Shown here piece by piece: positions 26,942 to 36,276 of a DNA stretch of 64,000 nucleotides. Location of the stretch: positions 1 to 64,000 of the forward strand of contig JAQGOF010000151.1 of NCBI GenBank assembly GCA_028293745.1, given 5' to 3'. The notes beneath the pieces were generated by a model, which was not told the DNA's origin, did not search any database, and saw only the letters and a program-made list of their open reading frames with translations. Numbering within the stretch: the first letter of the stretch is position 1; every line of letters starts with the position of its first letter. The position numbers and the translations under genes are program-made. The stretch comes from Gammaproteobacteria bacterium (GTDB lineage: Bacteria; Pseudomonadota; Gammaproteobacteria; Steroidobacterales; Steroidobacteraceae).

Positions 26942-29169
26942 GAGCGACGGCCGTTTATCGCCGCGAGGGTCTTCTCAGGCAAAAATGGCACTGAACGCAG
27001 CCGTACGCCAATCGCATCGAATACGGCGTTGCAGATCGCTGCTGACACTATGGCGGAGGACGGCTCGCCGACGCCCCAGGGTTTCTCCTGGGGACGGTCG
27101 ATGAGCTCGATGTCGATATCGGGCACATCCGGAAACGTCAGGATAGGGTAGGTGAGCCAGTCTATGCTGGTCACGTGCGACCGGTCATAACGCACCCGCT
27201 CCAGGAGCGTGCGGCTGACCGTCTGGACGACGTTGCCTTCAATCTGGTTTCTCACACCGTCTGGGTTTATGACCTGCCCACAGTCCTGAACCACGGCAAA
27301 GTGCTTCGCTTTGATGACCCCAGTTGCGCGAACGATTTCCACCGTCGTCACCATACCAACATACGTTCGGTAGACTTCGTACTTCACGAAAGCCATCCCA
27401 CGCCCTGTGACCGTGCCTCCGGCGGCATGCCCATTGAAAGTCCGCTTCTGCCAGTTGGAAAGTCGGGCGAGCCGTTCGAGCACCTCGATCGCGCGGTGAT
27501 CGTTGGCGAGGGACCGCTGGCGTAACTCGAATGGGTCCGTCCGGGTAGCTACAGCGATCTCGTCGAGAAATGCTTCGTTGGCGAAGGCGCTCTGCATGCG
27601 GCCTGGGGCGCGGATCCAGGAAGGCCGGAACGGCGTGGTGGCGAGCCGATGCGCGACCGTCTTCACGTTTGGAAACATGTACGGGATGGCAGTGCCGTTG
27701 ATGATGCCGCCCGGGCTCATTTCCATTTCATGCGGCAGGTCCGCAAGATCGGCGGCCACCAGCTTGACTCGACCTGCCACGCCTTCCGGCCCATAGAATT
27801 GGGAGTACCAACCGGTGACGTTACCGCCCGCGTCCACGCCGGCCTGCATGTCTATGAGTGTCGGAGGCCCTTTCGGGTCCCACCCGTGCTCATCGGCGCG
27901 CATCCATTGGACGCGCACTGGACGACCCACTGCGTGCGCCAGTAGCGAGGCGTCAGCGGCGGCATCTTCGTGTCCGTTTCGGCCATAGCATCCAGATCCA
28001 GCGATGTAGATCACTCGCACATCCGCGTCGGGTATTCCCAACATCAACGCGAGCTGCTGGCGCAGGTTGTGTGTGGCCTGGCTTGCAGACCAGCAAGTAA
28101 GCCTGCCTCCTTCGAACGAGGCGACCGCACACGAAGGACCGATGGACCCGTGCGTGTGTATCGCGAAGTCATACGTTGCTGAAAGCCGTTGCGCCGATTT
28201 CGCGAGCGCAGCCTCGACGTCGCCTCGGTCGCTGGTCACGTCTTCTTTGGTGATCCTGGTGGATCGCACGTAATCCCAAAGCTTGTTCTCATCCGGAAGT
28301 CCCTGCCAGTCCGACCACTTGGCCTCGAGTTGCTGTGCGGCGGTGATCGCACCCCATTCGGTCTCCGCGACGACGGCAAGGAAGTTGCGCTGCTGCACCA
28401 CTTTGATGAAGCCGGGCAGGTGTTTGACTGAGTCCTCGTTCACTGCAAGCAGCGTGGCGCCGATGGCAGGCGGGCGCACGACGCGTCCGTGCACCATTCC
28501 CGTCACGCGGAAGTCGTGCATGTAAGTAAACCGCCCGGTCACCTTGTCAGGGATGTCCAGGCGCGGTTGCGAGCGGCCCACCACTGTGTAGGTCGCGGGA
28601 TCCTTGAGTGGCGCGTCCTTGTCGATTGAGAGCGCAAAAGTTCTGCCGCCGATGAGGTCGCCGTAGCTGACGGATCGCGTACCATGCGCAGCCTTGATGA
28701 CGCCCCTCTCGACCGTCAACTCGCTTTCTTCCAGGTGCAATTGCTTTGCCGCCTGGCGAATCAAGGCCCGGCGCGCGGTCGCAGCCGCTTGGCGAATCTG
28801 CGTGCCGCCATTTTGGATCGACAAACTGCCGTACGTAGGGCCTTGGTCAGGTGTGAGCAAGGTGTCCCCCTCGATCACGCTCACTCGCGCAATGGGTACA
28901 TCAAGCTCCTCGGCGACGATCTGCGTGATCGCCGTACGCACGCCAGTGCCCAGATCCACTTTGCCTGAGAAAACGGAGATGTTGCCGTGCCGGTCGATAG
29001 CCAGGAAGCCATCCACCTCATCCGACGCAACGGGTTTGTGAGCGGTTGGGAGTTGTGTCTGTTGCGAACTCTCCGCTGACGCCAGCGGCAGGGGCAGGGC
29101 GGCGAAGCTGACAATCAAGCCGCTGAGCCCGAGGAACTCGCGGCGGCTGATGGAGGGGCGCGCTGACAC
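26938..29169 (-). CDS. Periplasmic molybdopterin-binding large subunit (xanthine dehydrogenase/IorB family)
   Basis: 743 residues. A Tat signal (SRREFLGLSGLIV) exports it folded with its cofactor. The N-terminal part has VDLGTGVRTAITQIVAEEL, the middle carries molybdopterin-binding stretches, and the carboxy-terminal GVGE puts the catalytic Glu at residue 702. Relatives are isoquinoline 1-oxidoreductase and periplasmic aldehyde oxidases. The start is GTG 29169, 13 bases after the small-subunit stop; ATG 29238 would overlap that gene. It pairs with the iron-sulfur gene directly upstream. The real substrate, an aldehyde or N-heterocycle, is not evident. Confidence 0.9.
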   Translation of the reverse strand: MSARPSISRREFLGLSGLIVSFAALPLPLASAESSQQTQLPTAHKPVASDEVDGFLAIDRHGNISVFSGKVDLGTGVRTAITQIVAEELDVPIARVSVIEGDTLLTPDQGPTYGSLSIQNGGTQIRQAAATARRALIRQAAKQLHLEESELTVERGVIKAAHGTRSVSYGDLIGGRTFALSIDKDAPLKDPATYTVVGRSQPRLDIPDKVTGRFTYMHDFRVTGMVHGRVVRPPAIGATLLAVNEDSVKHLPGFIKVVQQRNFLAVVAETEWGAITAAQQLEAKWSDWQGLPDENKLWDYVRSTRITKEDVTSDRGDVEAALAKSAQRLSATYDFAIHTHGSIGPSCAVASFEGGRLTCWSASQATHNLRQQLALMLGIPDADVRVIYIAGSGCYGRNGHEDAAADASLLAHAVGRPVRVQWMRADEHGWDPKGPPTLIDMQAGVDAGGNVTGWYSQFYGPEGVAGRVKLVAADLADLPHEMEMSPGGIINGTAIPYMFPNVKTVAHRLATTPFRPSWIRAPGRMQSAFANEAFLDEIAVATRTDPFELRQRSLANDHRAIEVLERLARLSNWQKRTFNGHAAGGTVTGRGMAFVKYEVYRTYVGMVTTVEIVRATGVIKAKHFAVVQDCGQVINPDGVRNQIEGNVVQTVSRTLLERVRYDRSHVTSIDWLTYPILTFPDVPDIDIELIDRPQEKPWGVGEPSSAIVSAAICNAVFDAIGVRLRSVPFLPEKTLAAINGRRS

Positions 29170-29182
29170 GACGGCGGCGCCC

Positions 29183-29650
29183 TCAGATTTGCGAGGTTGC
29201 GCGTTTGACCGCACGCACGATGCGCAGGTGTGTTCCACACCGGCACAGGTTGTTGGCCAATGCCTGCTTGATTTGCTCGTCGGTCGGATGTTTGTTGGCA
29301 GCCATCAATGCCGCCGACTGCATGATCATTCCGTTGATGCAGTAACCGCATTGCACGGCCTGTTCGTCGATGAATGCCTGCTGCAGCGGATGCGGTTTAT
29401 CCGGTGTACCGAGGCCTTCGAGCGTCACAATGCTGCGGCCGGCGACGCTGACGATTGGAAGCACGCAAGACCGTACGGCATTGCCGTCGAGATGCACTGT
29501 GCAGGCGCCACATTGGCTGAGCCCGCAGCCGAAGCGGGGCCCGCGCAGGCCAAGGTCGTTCCGTAGTGCATACAGCAGCGGCATGGCCGGATCAGCGACC
29601 TTCAGATCCACTTTTCGGCCATTGACGTTGAGCGAGATGTGTTGCTCCAT
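29183..29650 (-). CDS. [2Fe-2S] small subunit of the molybdenum hydroxylase
   Basis: 155 residues. The plant-type cluster uses Cys42, 47, 50 and 62 (GCGLSQCGACTVHLDG) and the second cluster Cys101, 104, 136 and 138 (QCGYC, LCRCG). It carries electrons away from the molybdenum subunit. It has no signal peptide, as expected when a Tat-tagged large subunit carries it across the membrane. The start ATG 29650 begins the conserved domain; upstream reading frame is not conserved. Confidence 0.94.
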   Translation of the reverse strand: MEQHISLNVNGRKVDLKVADPAMPLLYALRNDLGLRGPRFGCGLSQCGACTVHLDGNAVRSCVLPIVSVAGRSIVTLEGLGTPDKPHPLQQAFIDEQAVQCGYCINGMIMQSAALMAANKHPTDEQIKQALANNLCRCGTHLRIVRAVKRATSQI

Positions 29651-29673
29651 GGGTTTCGTCCTGCAATGCGACC

Positions 29674-30561
29674 CTAAACGCGATGGGGCTCGCCTGCATC
29701 GCGTCCCGCGAGGCCGCCGATGGCGGCCCAATCGAGGCGCTCGCCACCCTCGGCGAGCAACCGCAGAAATCGGTCGTGGAGCAGGCTGCCCAGGGGCATC
29801 GGCACGCGCAGGCTCTCGGCCGCGGCCAGCGCGAGTCTGATGTCCTTGAACCCGAGCGGCGCTGCGAACAGCGCCGGTTCAAACCGCCCGGCGGCGATCA
29901 GTCCACCATAGATCTTGTAGGCCGGTGCGTTGAAGATACTGGACGTGAGCAGGTCCACGAAGACCTGTCGATCGATGTCAGCCTTGCTGATGAGCGCGAT
30001 GGCCTCGCCCAACGCCTCGATGACGGAAGCCATCAGGAAGTTTCCGCTGAGCTTGACGAGATTGGCCGAGGCCGGTGTGTTGCCGATTGGGAACGTCTTC
30101 TGACCCAGGACATTGAGCAACGGCTCGCACATTTTGACCGCACCGGGGTTGCCTGCTGTGACGATGAACAGTTTCGCGGCCGCCGCCGCATCCGGACGGC
30201 CGAATACGGGCGCCGCGACGAACTGCTGTGCGGCTTGTGCGTGCGCTTCAGTCAGTTTCTTCGACAGCTCGACGCTGATAGTGCTCATGGAAAGATGGAT
30301 CGCTCCCTTCGGGAGGACGCTGATGATGCCTCCGTTCTGGAACGCGACATCAGCGACCGCGGTGTCGTCTGCCAGCATTGTAATGACCAGCTCCCCGCGA
30401 CAAGCGTCTGCAACGGTGCCGGCCTCAAGAGCACCCAGCTCAATCAGCGGGAGCAGCTTCTCGGGACTGCGGTTGAACACCGTGACCTCATGCCCAGCCT
30501 TCAGGAGATTCGCCGCCATTGCCGAGCCCATGCGGCCCAGCCCGATAAATCCAGTCTTCAT
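29674..30561 (-). CDS. 3-hydroxyisobutyrate dehydrogenase-family reductase
   Basis: 295 residues. The dinucleotide motif GLGRMGSAMAANLL is at the start, and the substrate Lys lies in NLVKLSGNFLMAS. The sequence is closest in style to glyoxylate/succinic-semialdehyde reductases of the beta-hydroxyacid dehydrogenase superfamily. It is transcribed in the same direction as the molybdenum hydroxylase (23-base gap) and the aldo/keto reductase upstream (19-base gap), so the four genes may share a transcript. Substrate is unassigned. Confidence 0.87.
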   Translation of the reverse strand: MKTGFIGLGRMGSAMAANLLKAGHEVTVFNRSPEKLLPLIELGALEAGTVADACRGELVITMLADDTAVADVAFQNGGIISVLPKGAIHLSMSTISVELSKKLTEAHAQAAQQFVAAPVFGRPDAAAAAKLFIVTAGNPGAVKMCEPLLNVLGQKTFPIGNTPASANLVKLSGNFLMASVIEALGEAIALISKADIDRQVFVDLLTSSIFNAPAYKIYGGLIAAGRFEPALFAAPLGFKDIRLALAAAESLRVPMPLGSLLHDRFLRLLAEGGERLDWAAIGGLAGRDAGEPHRV

Positions 30562-30580
30562 TGCTTAAACTCCGTGATTC

Positions 30581-31615
30581 CTACAGCGGGAGGGGTCGTT
30601 CCAGGGGTGCCATGAACTCGGGCCCGATGGGATCGGTGATCGTCTCGCGGAGGATGTTGTTGATTCGCGCCAGGGAGGGCGCATCGAGTTTCCAGCCTGC
30701 CACCCCGAGCGCGGGCTCCAGTTGGCCGGGGTGACGCGCGCCCCAGAGCGCCACACTGATGCCCTGGTCGAGCATCCAGCGGACGGCCAGTTGAATGACA
30801 CGCCGCTTGAAGCGATCCCGAGCGAGTCGATCGAGCTGCCGAACGGCCGCGAGGTACTGCGCGAAACGGGGTGGCTGGAATTTCGGATCCACCTGTCGCA
30901 GATCATCGCCTGCGAAGCTCGTGTCCGCCTGCATCCGGCCGCTGAGCAGCCCGCGACACAGTGCTCCGTAGCCGAATGTCGCAATGTTGTTTGCACGGCA
31001 GTAGGGCAGAATCTGCGCTTCGATGGCTCGCTCGAAGAGGTTGTAGGGCGGCTGCAGCACGTGTATCGGCGCAACCGCGCGGAAGCGGTCCATCTGCGCA
31101 ACGGAGAAATTGCTCACGCCGATGGCGCGGATTTTCCCCAGATCGTAAAGCCCCCGCATGGCCTCGGCGGTTTCCTCGATCGGTACGCGTGGGTCGGGCC
31201 AGTGAACCTGGTAGATGTCGATGTAGTCTGTGCGCAGGCGGCGCAGGGAGTCATTGACTTCCTGCAGGATGCGTTGCCGGGTTGCATTGCGGTAGACCTT
31301 GCCGTCGCGCGTTTCCAAGCCGACCTTGGTTGCGATGACCGCGCGCGCGCGCAGGCCTGCAGCCGCCATGGCCTTGCCGACTGTTTCTTCGGACACGCCG
31401 GAGCCGTAAGCGGGAGCCGTATCGATCAGGTTGATGCCCTGATCCAGAGCGGCCCAGATTGTCTTGACTGATTCGGCCTCGTTGGTTCCGCCCCACATCC
31501 AGCCGCCCATCGCCCAGGTTCCGAGCGCGACGCGCGACACATGCAGTTGTGTTCCGGGGATGTCTACGAACTCCATAGCGGTTTCGTGCAGCCGAACGTG
31601 ACTTGACTGTTGCAT
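30581..31615 (-). CDS. Aldo/keto reductase
   Basis: 344 residues in the AKR barrel. The catalytic tetrad is visible: Asp65, Tyr70 (DTAPAYGSG), Lys97 (IATKVG) and His138 (QVHWPD). The enzyme reduces aldehydes or ketones with NADPH in the cytoplasm. The start ATG 31615 has AGGAG eight or nine bases upstream; an internal ATG at 31576 is possible. It heads a run of four co-directional genes ending with the molybdenum subunit. A palindrome of the shared type lies 87 bases upstream. Confidence 0.9.
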   Translation of the reverse strand: MQQSSHVRLHETAMEFVDIPGTQLHVSRVALGTWAMGGWMWGGTNEAESVKTIWAALDQGINLIDTAPAYGSGVSEETVGKAMAAAGLRARAVIATKVGLETRDGKVYRNATRQRILQEVNDSLRRLRTDYIDIYQVHWPDPRVPIEETAEAMRGLYDLGKIRAIGVSNFSVAQMDRFRAVAPIHVLQPPYNLFERAIEAQILPYCRANNIATFGYGALCRGLLSGRMQADTSFAGDDLRQVDPKFQPPRFAQYLAAVRQLDRLARDRFKRRVIQLAVRWMLDQGISVALWGARHPGQLEPALGVAGWKLDAPSLARINNILRETITDPIGPEFMAPLERPLPL

Positions 31616-31631
31616 GAGTAGGCGCTCCTGA

Positions 31632-31814
31632 TTACCTGATGTTCGATGGTTGCAGGTTGAGCGCGGCCCAATTCGTAGTCATTGCAGCAGCGGCGGGACG
31701 GGTTTCAGCTGAAATTCCTGGCGCAACGGGGCGGTCGCCCAGTCCCAGCGTCGCCCAGACCACCGCCAGCATGGCCAGCAGCGGCATCCCGAATTTGACG
31801 GCCGGATGTATCAT
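31632..31814 (-). CDS. Small membrane-leader ORF, possible lipoprotein relic
   Basis: 60 codons beginning MIHPAVKFGMPLLAMLAVVW, with one hydrophobic segment. Its start resembles that of the lipoprotein at 47529-48005 (MIHPTLKLGLPLLLAVAAGC), and the first twelve bases are identical. It lacks the lipobox Cys and the rest of that protein. The regulatory site at 31702-31715 lies inside it, which argues that the second half is not coding. It may be a truncated duplicate of the lipoprotein gene. Confidence 0.35.
   Translation of the reverse strand: MIHPAVKFGMPLLAMLAVVWATLGLGDRPVAPGISAETRPAAAAMTTNWAALNLQPSNIR
31702..31715. promoter_or_regulatory. RTTnCAnnTGnAAY palindrome, site I (AKR operon)
   Basis: GTTTCAGCTGAAAT fits the shared palindrome exactly. 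It is 87 bases upstream of the aldo/keto reductase start. I found it by looking at the expected distance after noticing the other sites, which gives it some predictive weight. Confidence 0.6.
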
Positions 31815-31856
31815 TTCGCTTCGCACGGTAACGCGGCACGACCGCGACTGTGCGAT

Positions 31857-33071
31857 CTATGGAGTCGCTCGTGGAGGTGAGACTACGGTCGGCGCAGCCG
31901 CGAGCATGCCGCCACTCGTCGAGCCGGGGCCGATTCTCACTGCGTCACCGTTGCCAATGCCATCGGGCGGGCTGTCGATGATGCGATCCTCGGCCGTGAG
32001 TCCCGAGGCGATCTCGACGGAGTCGCCCAGATCCCGAGCGACCTTGACTGGCTTGAAAATGACTCGGTTGTGAGGCCCAAGCGTTGCCACCTGCAGGCCG
32101 TTGTGGTCGAAGATCAGGGCGCTGGCCGGTACGCTGAGATTTGCGGCGGCCAGTGACAAGTCGAAATGCACGTTTGCGTACGCGCCCGGAAAGAGCTCGC
32201 CTGCCGCATTGTCCACGTCAAGCTGCACCAGGGTGGACCCCGAGGCCGGATCGACTGACCGGGCCGATGCTTCTACTGCGGCAGTAAACGTCCTGCCTGG
32301 ACGTTCGGGTACTGTCAGCTGAGCCTGCGTGCCTGACACAATCCGGGCGGCATAGTTTTGGGGGACATTGATGTAAAGGCGCAGCTTGTGCGTGTCGGAA
32401 ACGACAAACAGCTCGAGACCCGCTCCGCTGCCGGCGTTGATGAGCGCACCGATATCCGTAAATCGCGCCGTCACCGTGCCGTTGAATGGCGCTACTATTC
32501 TCTTGAATCCCTCCAACACCTTGAGACGGTCGACGTTCGCTGCGGTAGCCTGGGCAATCGCCTCCTTGGCGGCCTGGTCGCCGTTCTTCGCATCGACGTC
32601 CTGCTGGGAAACCGAATTGGTCTTGAACAGTATTTTCCAGCGTGTGGCCGTCGTGCGTGCAAGTGCCGCGTTGGCCTGAGCGGTCAGCAGATCTGCCTTG
32701 CCCTGCGCCAACTGTTGGTCCAGATCCGGCGCCTCGATCTCCGCGAGGAGCTCTCCAGCCCGGACAGGGCTGCCGATATCGACATGCCAGTCCTTCAAAT
32801 AACCGCTGACTCGCGCGTAAATCGGTGCTCGCGAGTAGGCCTGCAGCCTGCCCGGCAGGTCGATGGTGTATGAGCTACCGCCGGGTGTCGGCAGCGAGAC
32901 CGTCACGACGGGCTCCGCCTGGGCACGGGTTTGCTGTTGGAGGCGCTTGCTGTTCGAAGCGCGCGTGGCAATTCCGCCGCCGACCACAATGACGGCCATG
33001 GCGATGCCCACCACAGCTGCGATGCGCAGTCCGCGGTGGCGCGCTGGGGGACTCGAACCTTCAGGTGACAT
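31857..33071 (-). CDS. RND efflux periplasmic adaptor
   Basis: 404 residues. A single N-terminal membrane anchor (GIAMAVIVVGGGIAT) precedes the lipoyl and alpha-hairpin regions: PGRLQAYSRAPIYARVSGYL, then EIEAPDLDQQLAQ, then PFNGTVTARFTDIGALI. It joins the RND permease, encoded just upstream, to an outer-membrane channel. The start ATG 33071 has GGAG six bases before it and overlaps the permease stop by 11 bases. No outer-membrane factor gene is next to it; the OMF at 52397-53863 or another could serve. Confidence 0.92.
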   Translation of the reverse strand: MSPEGSSPPARHRGLRIAAVVGIAMAVIVVGGGIATRASNSKRLQQQTRAQAEPVVTVSLPTPGGSSYTIDLPGRLQAYSRAPIYARVSGYLKDWHVDIGSPVRAGELLAEIEAPDLDQQLAQGKADLLTAQANAALARTTATRWKILFKTNSVSQQDVDAKNGDQAAKEAIAQATAANVDRLKVLEGFKRIVAPFNGTVTARFTDIGALINAGSGAGLELFVVSDTHKLRLYINVPQNYAARIVSGTQAQLTVPERPGRTFTAAVEASARSVDPASGSTLVQLDVDNAAGELFPGAYANVHFDLSLAAANLSVPASALIFDHNGLQVATLGPHNRVIFKPVKVARDLGDSVEIASGLTAEDRIIDSPPDGIGNGDAVRIGPGSTSGGMLAAAPTVVSPPRATP

Positions 33072-36000
33072 GCGATTCTCCAATTGCGGGCGCCGCTCCG
33101 CCATGCGGACCGCGGCTGAAGTTCCGGTGCACGATGCTGAACACCACAGGAACGAAAATCAGAGTGGCGAGGGTTGCGAAGGCCAATCCACCAATCACGG
33201 CACGACCGAGCGGCGCGTTCTGCTCGCCGCCTTCACCCAAGCCCAGCGCCATCGGTACCATGCCGATGACCATGGCAAGCGCGGTCATCAACACTGGACG
33301 GAAGCGTACGAATCCGGCCTCGAGGGCTGCGGCAAGCGGATCTCCGTGCTCATTCAGCTGCTCGCGCGCAAAGCTGATCACGAGCACACTGTTGGCGGTC
33401 GCAACACCCATACACATGATCGCGCCGGTGAGCGCTGGCACCGACAGCGTAGTACCGGTGGCAAACAGCATCCATACGATTCCAGCCACCGCGGCCGGCA
33501 GCGCCGTGACGATGACGAACGGATCGCTCCAGGATTGGAAATTGACCACGATCAGAAGGTAAATCAACACGATTGCACCGATCAGGCCGAACAGAAGACC
33601 CGCGAACGCCAGGTTCATCGTTTGCACCATGCCGAGCAGCTTTACGGTGCTACCCTTTGGAGCGTCGTGTTGGGTCGTCTTGAGGATTTCATCGATGTCA
33701 GCCGCTACCGCCCCCAGGTCGCGACCCTGCGTCGTGGCGTAGATCTGCACCATTGGCGCAATATCGTATTGCGCGACGACGGCATTCGAGCTCATTCGCC
33801 TGACCTTCGCCACGCCACCGAGGACCTGCGGCACCGTTGCGCCGAGTGCGGTCGTACCCGTCGTAATGGGCATGTTCCGCAGGGCGCTGAGGGAGTCGAC
33901 CTCATATTGTGGTGTTTGCATGACAATGGGGTATTGGACGCCGTTCTTCGGGTTCAGCCAGAACGTCGGCGCGACCTGGCTGGTGCCCGCCAGCATGGTC
34001 AATAGACTGTTGGTTACGTCGCGCTCCGTGAGGCCGACATATTGCGCGCGGGCCCGGTCCACCACCACATTGAATCCAGGGTTGCTCTGCGACTGCTGAA
34101 TCCGTGCGTCGGCGACGCCGGACACGAGACGGATCCGGCGCAGGATCTCGTTCGCGTAAGCAAAGTCCGCGTGCAAATCGGAGCCGCGAATCTGCAGGTC
34201 AATCGGCGCGGGGGCGCCGAAATTCAGGATCTGGCTGACGATATCGGCGGGCAGGAACGAGAAAGTCGTCCCCGGGAAGCGCACTGGCAATGCCTCGCGC
34301 AGCTTGCTGACATATTCGGCGGTTGGGCGGTGGCCCGGATTGAGCGCGATCTGGACATCCCCGTCCTGCTCGCCGATCGTCCCGGTGTTGTTATAGGCGA
34401 GGTTGATGCCGCTGACGGGCAGGCCGATGTTGTCTACCAGCGTGGCCAGGTCGGCCGGGGGTATGATCTGGCGGATCGCACTTTGGATCTTGCCAAACGC
34501 ATTGGCGCTGTCCTCGACGCGCGTGCCGACCTGAAGACGCACGTGCATGAGGATCTGCCCTGAATCAACGTCCGGGAAGAAGTTGCGGCCGAGCAGCGGC
34601 ACCATCAGGAGCGACGCGAGAACGAAGGCGAGAAACCCGGGCACGAACACACGGCGGTGAGTCAGGGCGAGCTGCAAGAGGCCACGATATTGGAGCCGGG
34701 CACGCTCGAATCCCTGCTCGAAGCGGCGCTGCAGGCGCACAAGCGGGTTCCGGGGAGCCGCCTGCTCTGTATGGGACTCATGGGAGCGCAGCAGGTACCT
34801 GGCCATCGTTGGCACGAGTGTGCGCGACAGGATGAAGGAGAAGATCATCGCAAAGATGACCGCCTCCGCCATGGGAATGAACAGAAATCGCGCGACTCCC
34901 TGCAGGAAGAACATCGGCACGAACGCGATGCAGATGCACAGCGTCGATACGAACGCCGGCGTCGCGATCTGGTGAGCACCATCGAGAATGGCCGGCTCGA
35001 CGTCCTTGCCTTGTTCCAGGTGCCAGTTGATATTCTCGATCGTTACGGTCGCGTCATCGACCAGGATTCCAACCGCGAGCGCGAGCCCGCCAAGGGTCAT
35101 GATGTTGAGTGATTCCCCGAGAGCTGACAGCGTGGCAATCGAGCCCAGGATCGCGAGCGGGATGGAGGTGGCGATGATCAGAGTGGAGCGCCAGCTGCCG
35201 AGGAACAGTAGTATCATCAGGCTCGTCAGCGCGGCGGCTATCACGCCTTCGCGTACGACACTGCTGATGGCGCCCGTCACGAATACGGACTGATCGCCGA
35301 TCGCGGTGGCAACCAATGCCGGAGGCAGGCTTGCCTTCAGGGAGGCCATCTTCGCTTTGATACCCTGGATGATAGCGAGGGTGGATGCGGCTCCGCTCTT
35401 CTCTACGGTCAGCAACACTGAGCGCCCGCTGTCAACGTGCACGATATTTGTTTGAGGCGGATAGCCGTCGCGGACGTGTGCGACGTCGTGTAAATATATG
35501 GTTGCGCCGTTGACGACCTTGACGGGCAGATCGGCCAGCCCGGCAATCTCAGTGGGCGCACTGTTGAGTTGCATGGTGTATTCGAAGCGGCCGATCTTCT
35601 GCGTGCCGGCCGGCAGAACGAGGTTCTGCGTGGCCAGCGCAAGGGCAACGTCCTGTCCCGACAGTCCCCGTGCCTGCAGAGCGGCCGGGTCGAGGTCGAT
35701 CTGCACTTCGCGCGTCTTGCCGCCGTAGGGCAGAGGCACTGAGGCCCCCGGCACAGTGATCAGCTGAGTGCGGATGAAGTTCGTTCCGATGTCGGATAAG
35801 GCTTGCTCGGACATTCCCTTTCCGGAAAGCGCGAGCTGGATGACCGGAACCGTGGAGGCGCTGTAGTTGAGTATGAGGGGGGGCGTAGTGCCCGTTGGCA
35901 TCAGCCTGATCAGGGTCTGCGATATAGCGGTCACCTGCGAGTTTGCGGTGCGGATATCGGCGGTCGGCTGGAAGAAGATCTTGACGACTCCGAAGCCGGC

Positions 36001-36261
36001 GTACGAGACGCTTTCGATGTGCTGAATGTCGTTTACCGTCGTCGTGAGCGCACGCTCGAACGGAGTCATGATGCGCCCGGTCATCTCGTCGGGGGGCAAG
36101 CCGGTGTACTGCCAAACGACGCTGATCACCGGGATCCCGATATTCGGAAAGATATCGGTCGGGGTACGCAATGCTGACAGAGCGCCTGCAGCAAGAATCA
36201 GGAGCGCAAGCACCACGAAAGTATAAGGACGCTGTAGGGCAATTCGGACCAGGGCGTACAT
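33061..36261 (-). CDS. RND efflux permease (AcrB/HAE-like)
   Basis: 1066 residues, the usual length, with two sets of membrane helices and large periplasmic loops. GGLALAVGILVDDATVTIENI is the fourth helix with the proton-relay Asp pair; NFFPDVDSGQI begins the second periplasmic domain. It exports drugs or other toxic compounds using the proton gradient. It starts 15 bases after the PQQ dehydrogenase stop, so dehydrogenase, permease and adaptor probably share one transcript. The substrate is not evident. Confidence 0.94.
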   Translation of the reverse strand: MYALVRIALQRPYTFVVLALLILAAGALSALRTPTDIFPNIGIPVISVVWQYTGLPPDEMTGRIMTPFERALTTTVNDIQHIESVSYAGFGVVKIFFQPTADIRTANSQVTAISQTLIRLMPTGTTPPLILNYSASTVPVIQLALSGKGMSEQALSDIGTNFIRTQLITVPGASVPLPYGGKTREVQIDLDPAALQARGLSGQDVALALATQNLVLPAGTQKIGRFEYTMQLNSAPTEIAGLADLPVKVVNGATIYLHDVAHVRDGYPPQTNIVHVDSGRSVLLTVEKSGAASTLAIIQGIKAKMASLKASLPPALVATAIGDQSVFVTGAISSVVREGVIAAALTSLMILLFLGSWRSTLIIATSIPLAILGSIATLSALGESLNIMTLGGLALAVGILVDDATVTIENINWHLEQGKDVEPAILDGAHQIATPAFVSTLCICIAFVPMFFLQGVARFLFIPMAEAVIFAMIFSFILSRTLVPTMARYLLRSHESHTEQAAPRNPLVRLQRRFEQGFERARLQYRGLLQLALTHRRVFVPGFLAFVLASLLMVPLLGRNFFPDVDSGQILMHVRLQVGTRVEDSANAFGKIQSAIRQIIPPADLATLVDNIGLPVSGINLAYNNTGTIGEQDGDVQIALNPGHRPTAEYVSKLREALPVRFPGTTFSFLPADIVSQILNFGAPAPIDLQIRGSDLHADFAYANEILRRIRLVSGVADARIQQSQSNPGFNVVVDRARAQYVGLTERDVTNSLLTMLAGTSQVAPTFWLNPKNGVQYPIVMQTPQYEVDSLSALRNMPITTGTTALGATVPQVLGGVAKVRRMSSNAVVAQYDIAPMVQIYATTQGRDLGAVAADIDEILKTTQHDAPKGSTVKLLGMVQTMNLAFAGLLFGLIGAIVLIYLLIVVNFQSWSDPFVIVTALPAAVAGIVWMLFATGTTLSVPALTGAIMCMGVATANSVLVISFAREQLNEHGDPLAAALEAGFVRFRPVLMTALAMVIGMVPMALGLGEGGEQNAPLGRAVIGGLAFATLATLIFVPVVFSIVHRNFSRGPHGGAAPAIGESHVT

Positions 36262-36276
36262 GAGGACGGAACCTGT

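Noticed and set aside
33038-33066. A T-arm-like stretch on the minus strand (GGTTCGAGTCCCCCAGCG) suggesting the end of a tRNA
   Set aside because: It lies inside the adaptor gene's first codons, there is no anticodon arm or acceptor partner around it, and no CCA end fits.
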